In this document: positions 62,452 through 64,000 of the stretch, piece after piece
How the letters are laid out: every line of letters starts with the position of its first letter
Position numbering within the stretch: position 1 is the stretch's first letter
Source of the DNA: Algoriphagus taiwanensis
GTDB taxonomy: Bacteria; Bacteroidota; Bacteroidia; Cytophagales; Cyclobacteriaceae
NCBI RefSeq assembly: GCF_036245645.1
Contig: NZ_BTPE01000003.1
Location: 62,001 to 126,000, forward strand
Direction of reading: 5' to 3'
DNA: 64,000 nucleotides
Program-made: the position numbers and the translations under genes
The notes under the pieces: model-generated
Seen by the model: the letters and a program-made list of their open reading frames with translations, nothing else
Told to the model about the DNA's origin: nothing
Database searches by the model: none

Positions 62452-62814
62452 ATGACAAAAAAAATCCTAATTATCGAAGACGATCTGCTGATCTCCAGTT
62501 TAGTTCAGTTCAGGTTGAAAAAGGATGGATACGACACCCACTTAGTCAAGGATGGCAATGAAGGCATTCATGCTATTGACTCGGTTAATCCTGATTTGAT
62601 CATTACGGATGTGATGATGCCTTTCCGAAGTGGGATTGAATTGATCCACCATGCCAAAAAGTTCATGCCCAAGACTCCGATCATCGTGCTAAGTTCTCTG
62701 GGAGACGAGGAAAATGTAGTCTTGGAAGCCTTCAATCTTGGAGTTTCAGATTTCATTTCCAAACCATTTAACCCCAATGAACTTGCAATACGTGTGAAAA
62801 GAATCCTATCTTGA
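62452..62814 (+). CDS. Single-domain response regulator (CheY-like)
   Basis: This 120-aa receiver domain has acidic pocket EDD (9-11), phosphorylation Asp in IITDVMMP (~54), Thr/Ser at SS (82-83) and Lys in SKPFNP (~105). No output domain is present. The next gene starts 5 bp after its stop, so the pair is translationally close; the partner is a membrane protein with helical repeats. No kinase is nearby. Confidence 0.92.
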   Translation: MTKKILIIEDDLLISSLVQFRLKKDGYDTHLVKDGNEGIHAIDSVNPDLIITDVMMPFRSGIELIHHAKKFMPKTPIIVLSSLGDEENVVLEAFNLGVSDFISKPFNPNELAIRVKRILS

Positions 62815-62819
62815 GCTGA

Positions 62820-64000
62820 ATGAGAAAAGCTTTACTCGGCGTATTACTTCTCTTCTGCCTAGTTTCCGGAAAAGTTTCCGGGCAGGAAGGGGATTTTCTT
62901 TCTCCCTATGCAAATCTTGAGGAATTTCTGATCGTACAGGAGTCCATTCCGGGTCTTAGCTTTCAGGTATATTTTCCTGAATCCGAGGAGGATAGCCTTT
63001 TATTGGGAAAGTCTTGGTTACCTCTTGTGAGTAATGACTCTGGGAGGCTCAGTTCTACCACTGCTGACCTGACTCTGCTGCAGTATCTTCCGGATACGGC
63101 TGCTCAAACGTATTCTTTGATCTTTTCTATCTATTCTGCACCTTCTTCGACTGATGGAGTAAAGGAGTACCTTTCTACCCTGATTCGAAATCGTGATTTT
63201 TTTCCCAAAGACAAAGAAGTTCTTCCGGAGTCAGATTGGATTGCATTGGCATACAAGGTCCGCTATTCTCCCTTCTTTAAAAATGCCTTTACCTATTTTA
63301 TTGATTTTAAGCTGATTGGAGTCACTTTTATCATTTTCTTTTTCTTTGGTTCAGCTTTTTTTATCATTCTATTCATGCTCATCTATAAGTCTCGGAAGAT
63401 TAAAAAGGAAGAGCTAATCAAAGATTATGATCATCTGGTCGTGGACCCGCTCACTTCGCTTCTTTTCGAAAAAGAAACCGAAGAAATCGAGAATATGGAG
63501 GATTGGGAGGTAAACCAATACTTTCCTACCTCTCTACTGTCCAAGCCTCTCTATAAAGAAGTTCTGATTGACAGGATAATCAGTTTGAACAAGAAGATGA
63601 AGGGGGAATTTAAGGGGAAACTCAAGGCCCTATACGGGAGAACCGGCTTGGTCAAAGTGACTCAGCAAAAGTTAAATTCCAAAAAGTGGCATAAAATTGC
63701 TGAAGCACTGGTAGAGGTCAACGAGATGGATCTGGCTGAATTGCTTCAAGAGGTGAAGCGATATTCGGATTCATCCAATTATCATCTCCGCTCCCTCTCT
63801 GTGGCTGCCTTGCTGAATCTGTCTGAGAAGTCTGACCTGTCATTTTTGAGAGATCAAACATATCCGCTATCCGATTGGCAGCAGATGAATTTCCTGAGAA
63901 TTATCCGTTTTGTGGACAATTACAGGCCATTGAATCTATCCATGCTCTTAGATTCGAAAAATGCGAGTATCCGAATATTTGCCATTCGTTTGGTAAGGAT
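62820..64000 (+). CDS. Membrane protein with HEAT-like helical repeats (3' truncated by window)
   Basis: An ORF starting ATG at 62820 runs open to the window end (~393 residues). It has a signal peptide (LLGVLLLFCLVSGKVSG), an extracytoplasmic part to ~160, a transmembrane segment at ~162-186 (LIGVTFIIFFFFGSAFFII) and a cytoplasmic tail with Leu-rich helical pairs resembling HEAT repeats (AELLQEVKRYSDSSNYHLRSL ... SIRIFAIRLV). It follows the CheY-like gene by 5 bp. No family name is certain. Confidence 0.7.
   Translation, partial: MRKALLGVLLLFCLVSGKVSGQEGDFLSPYANLEEFLIVQESIPGLSFQVYFPESEEDSLLLGKSWLPLVSNDSGRLSSTTADLTLLQYLPDTAAQTYSLIFSIYSAPSSTDGVKEYLSTLIRNRDFFPKDKEVLPESDWIALAYKVRYSPFFKNAFTYFIDFKLIGVTFIIFFFFGSAFFIILFMLIYKSRKIKKEELIKDYDHLVVDPLTSLLFEKETEEIENMEDWEVNQYFPTSLLSKPLYKEVLIDRIISLNKKMKGEFKGKLKALYGRTGLVKVTQQKLNSKKWHKIAEALVEVNEMDLAELLQEVKRYSDSSNYHLRSLSVAALLNLSEKSDLSFLRDQTYPLSDWQQMNFLRIIRFVDNYRPLNLSMLLDSKNASIRIFAIRLVR

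Noticed and set aside
1..64000. CRISPR arrays, tRNAs, insertion sequences and prophage genes
   Set aside because: I looked for repeats with regular spacers, cloverleaf sequences and transposase or phage-like proteins and found none I could support.

Overview
The window looks like a chromosomal segment of a Bacteroidota bacterium, most likely a Cyclobacteriaceae/Algoriphagus-like member of the Cytophagales. The signs are a type IX secretion (T9SS) C-terminal sorting domain, a SusC/SusD pair, GxxExxY and DUF1573 proteins, a fused two-domain E1 dehydrogenase, few Shine-Dalgarno sequences, and a few promoter elements that fit the Bacteroidota TTG / TAnnTTTG pattern. The genus is inferred from gene content only. 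I see no phage, CRISPR array, tRNA or intact insertion sequence. Most of the window is ordinary core and catabolic genome.

Layout. 1-11 kb: the end of greA, a HIT protein, trpS, then a run of exported proteins: a DUF1573 protein, a 1661-aa T9SS cargo with a beta-helix and four tandem ~250-aa modules, a nucleoside-hydrolase-like protein, a PagL-like lipid A deacylase and a lipoprotein. 11-21 kb: metabolism (glutaryl-CoA dehydrogenase divergent from tryptophan 2,3-dioxygenase, alanine dehydrogenase, fused alpha/beta E1), small lipoproteins, a LuxE-like protein, an NtrC-type regulator without a DNA-binding domain, and the RNase P RNA gene (minus strand, 20854-21284). 21-31 kb: housekeeping (SUI1, universal stress protein, menA, glutathione peroxidase, argS) and arginine breakdown (an arginase-family enzyme divergent from arginine decarboxylase), with a GxxExxY gene between inverted repeats. 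31-36 kb: a DUF5715 protein, UDP-glucuronate decarboxylase and an acyl-CoA dehydrogenase.

34.8-47.7 kb is a hexuronate/glycoside utilisation locus: uxuA, an SDR mannonate oxidoreductase, uxaC, a LacI-type regulator, SusD, SusC, a Tat-exported Gfo/Idh/MocA oxidoreductase and a double DUF1080 lipoprotein. Three near-identical LacI-type operators (38578, 44637, 47795) sit in front of uxaC/lacI, susC and the DUF1080 gene, and suggest a single regulon.

47.9-64 kb: an rRNA methyltransferase, small envelope proteins, a CarboxypepD_reg/plug protein without a barrel, a papain-like protease followed directly by a small chagasin-like protein, an M28 peptidase bracketed by two inverted copies of a ~130-bp hairpin repeat, three tandem amidohydrolases of which two have lost their metal-binding histidines, and a single-domain response regulator followed by a membrane protein that runs off the window end.

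The points I would check first are the three-operator LacI regulon, the active-plus-two-pseudoenzyme amidohydrolase operon, the protease and putative inhibitor pair, the HTH-less sigma-54 activator, and the reciprocal metal-ligand swap in the fused E1.
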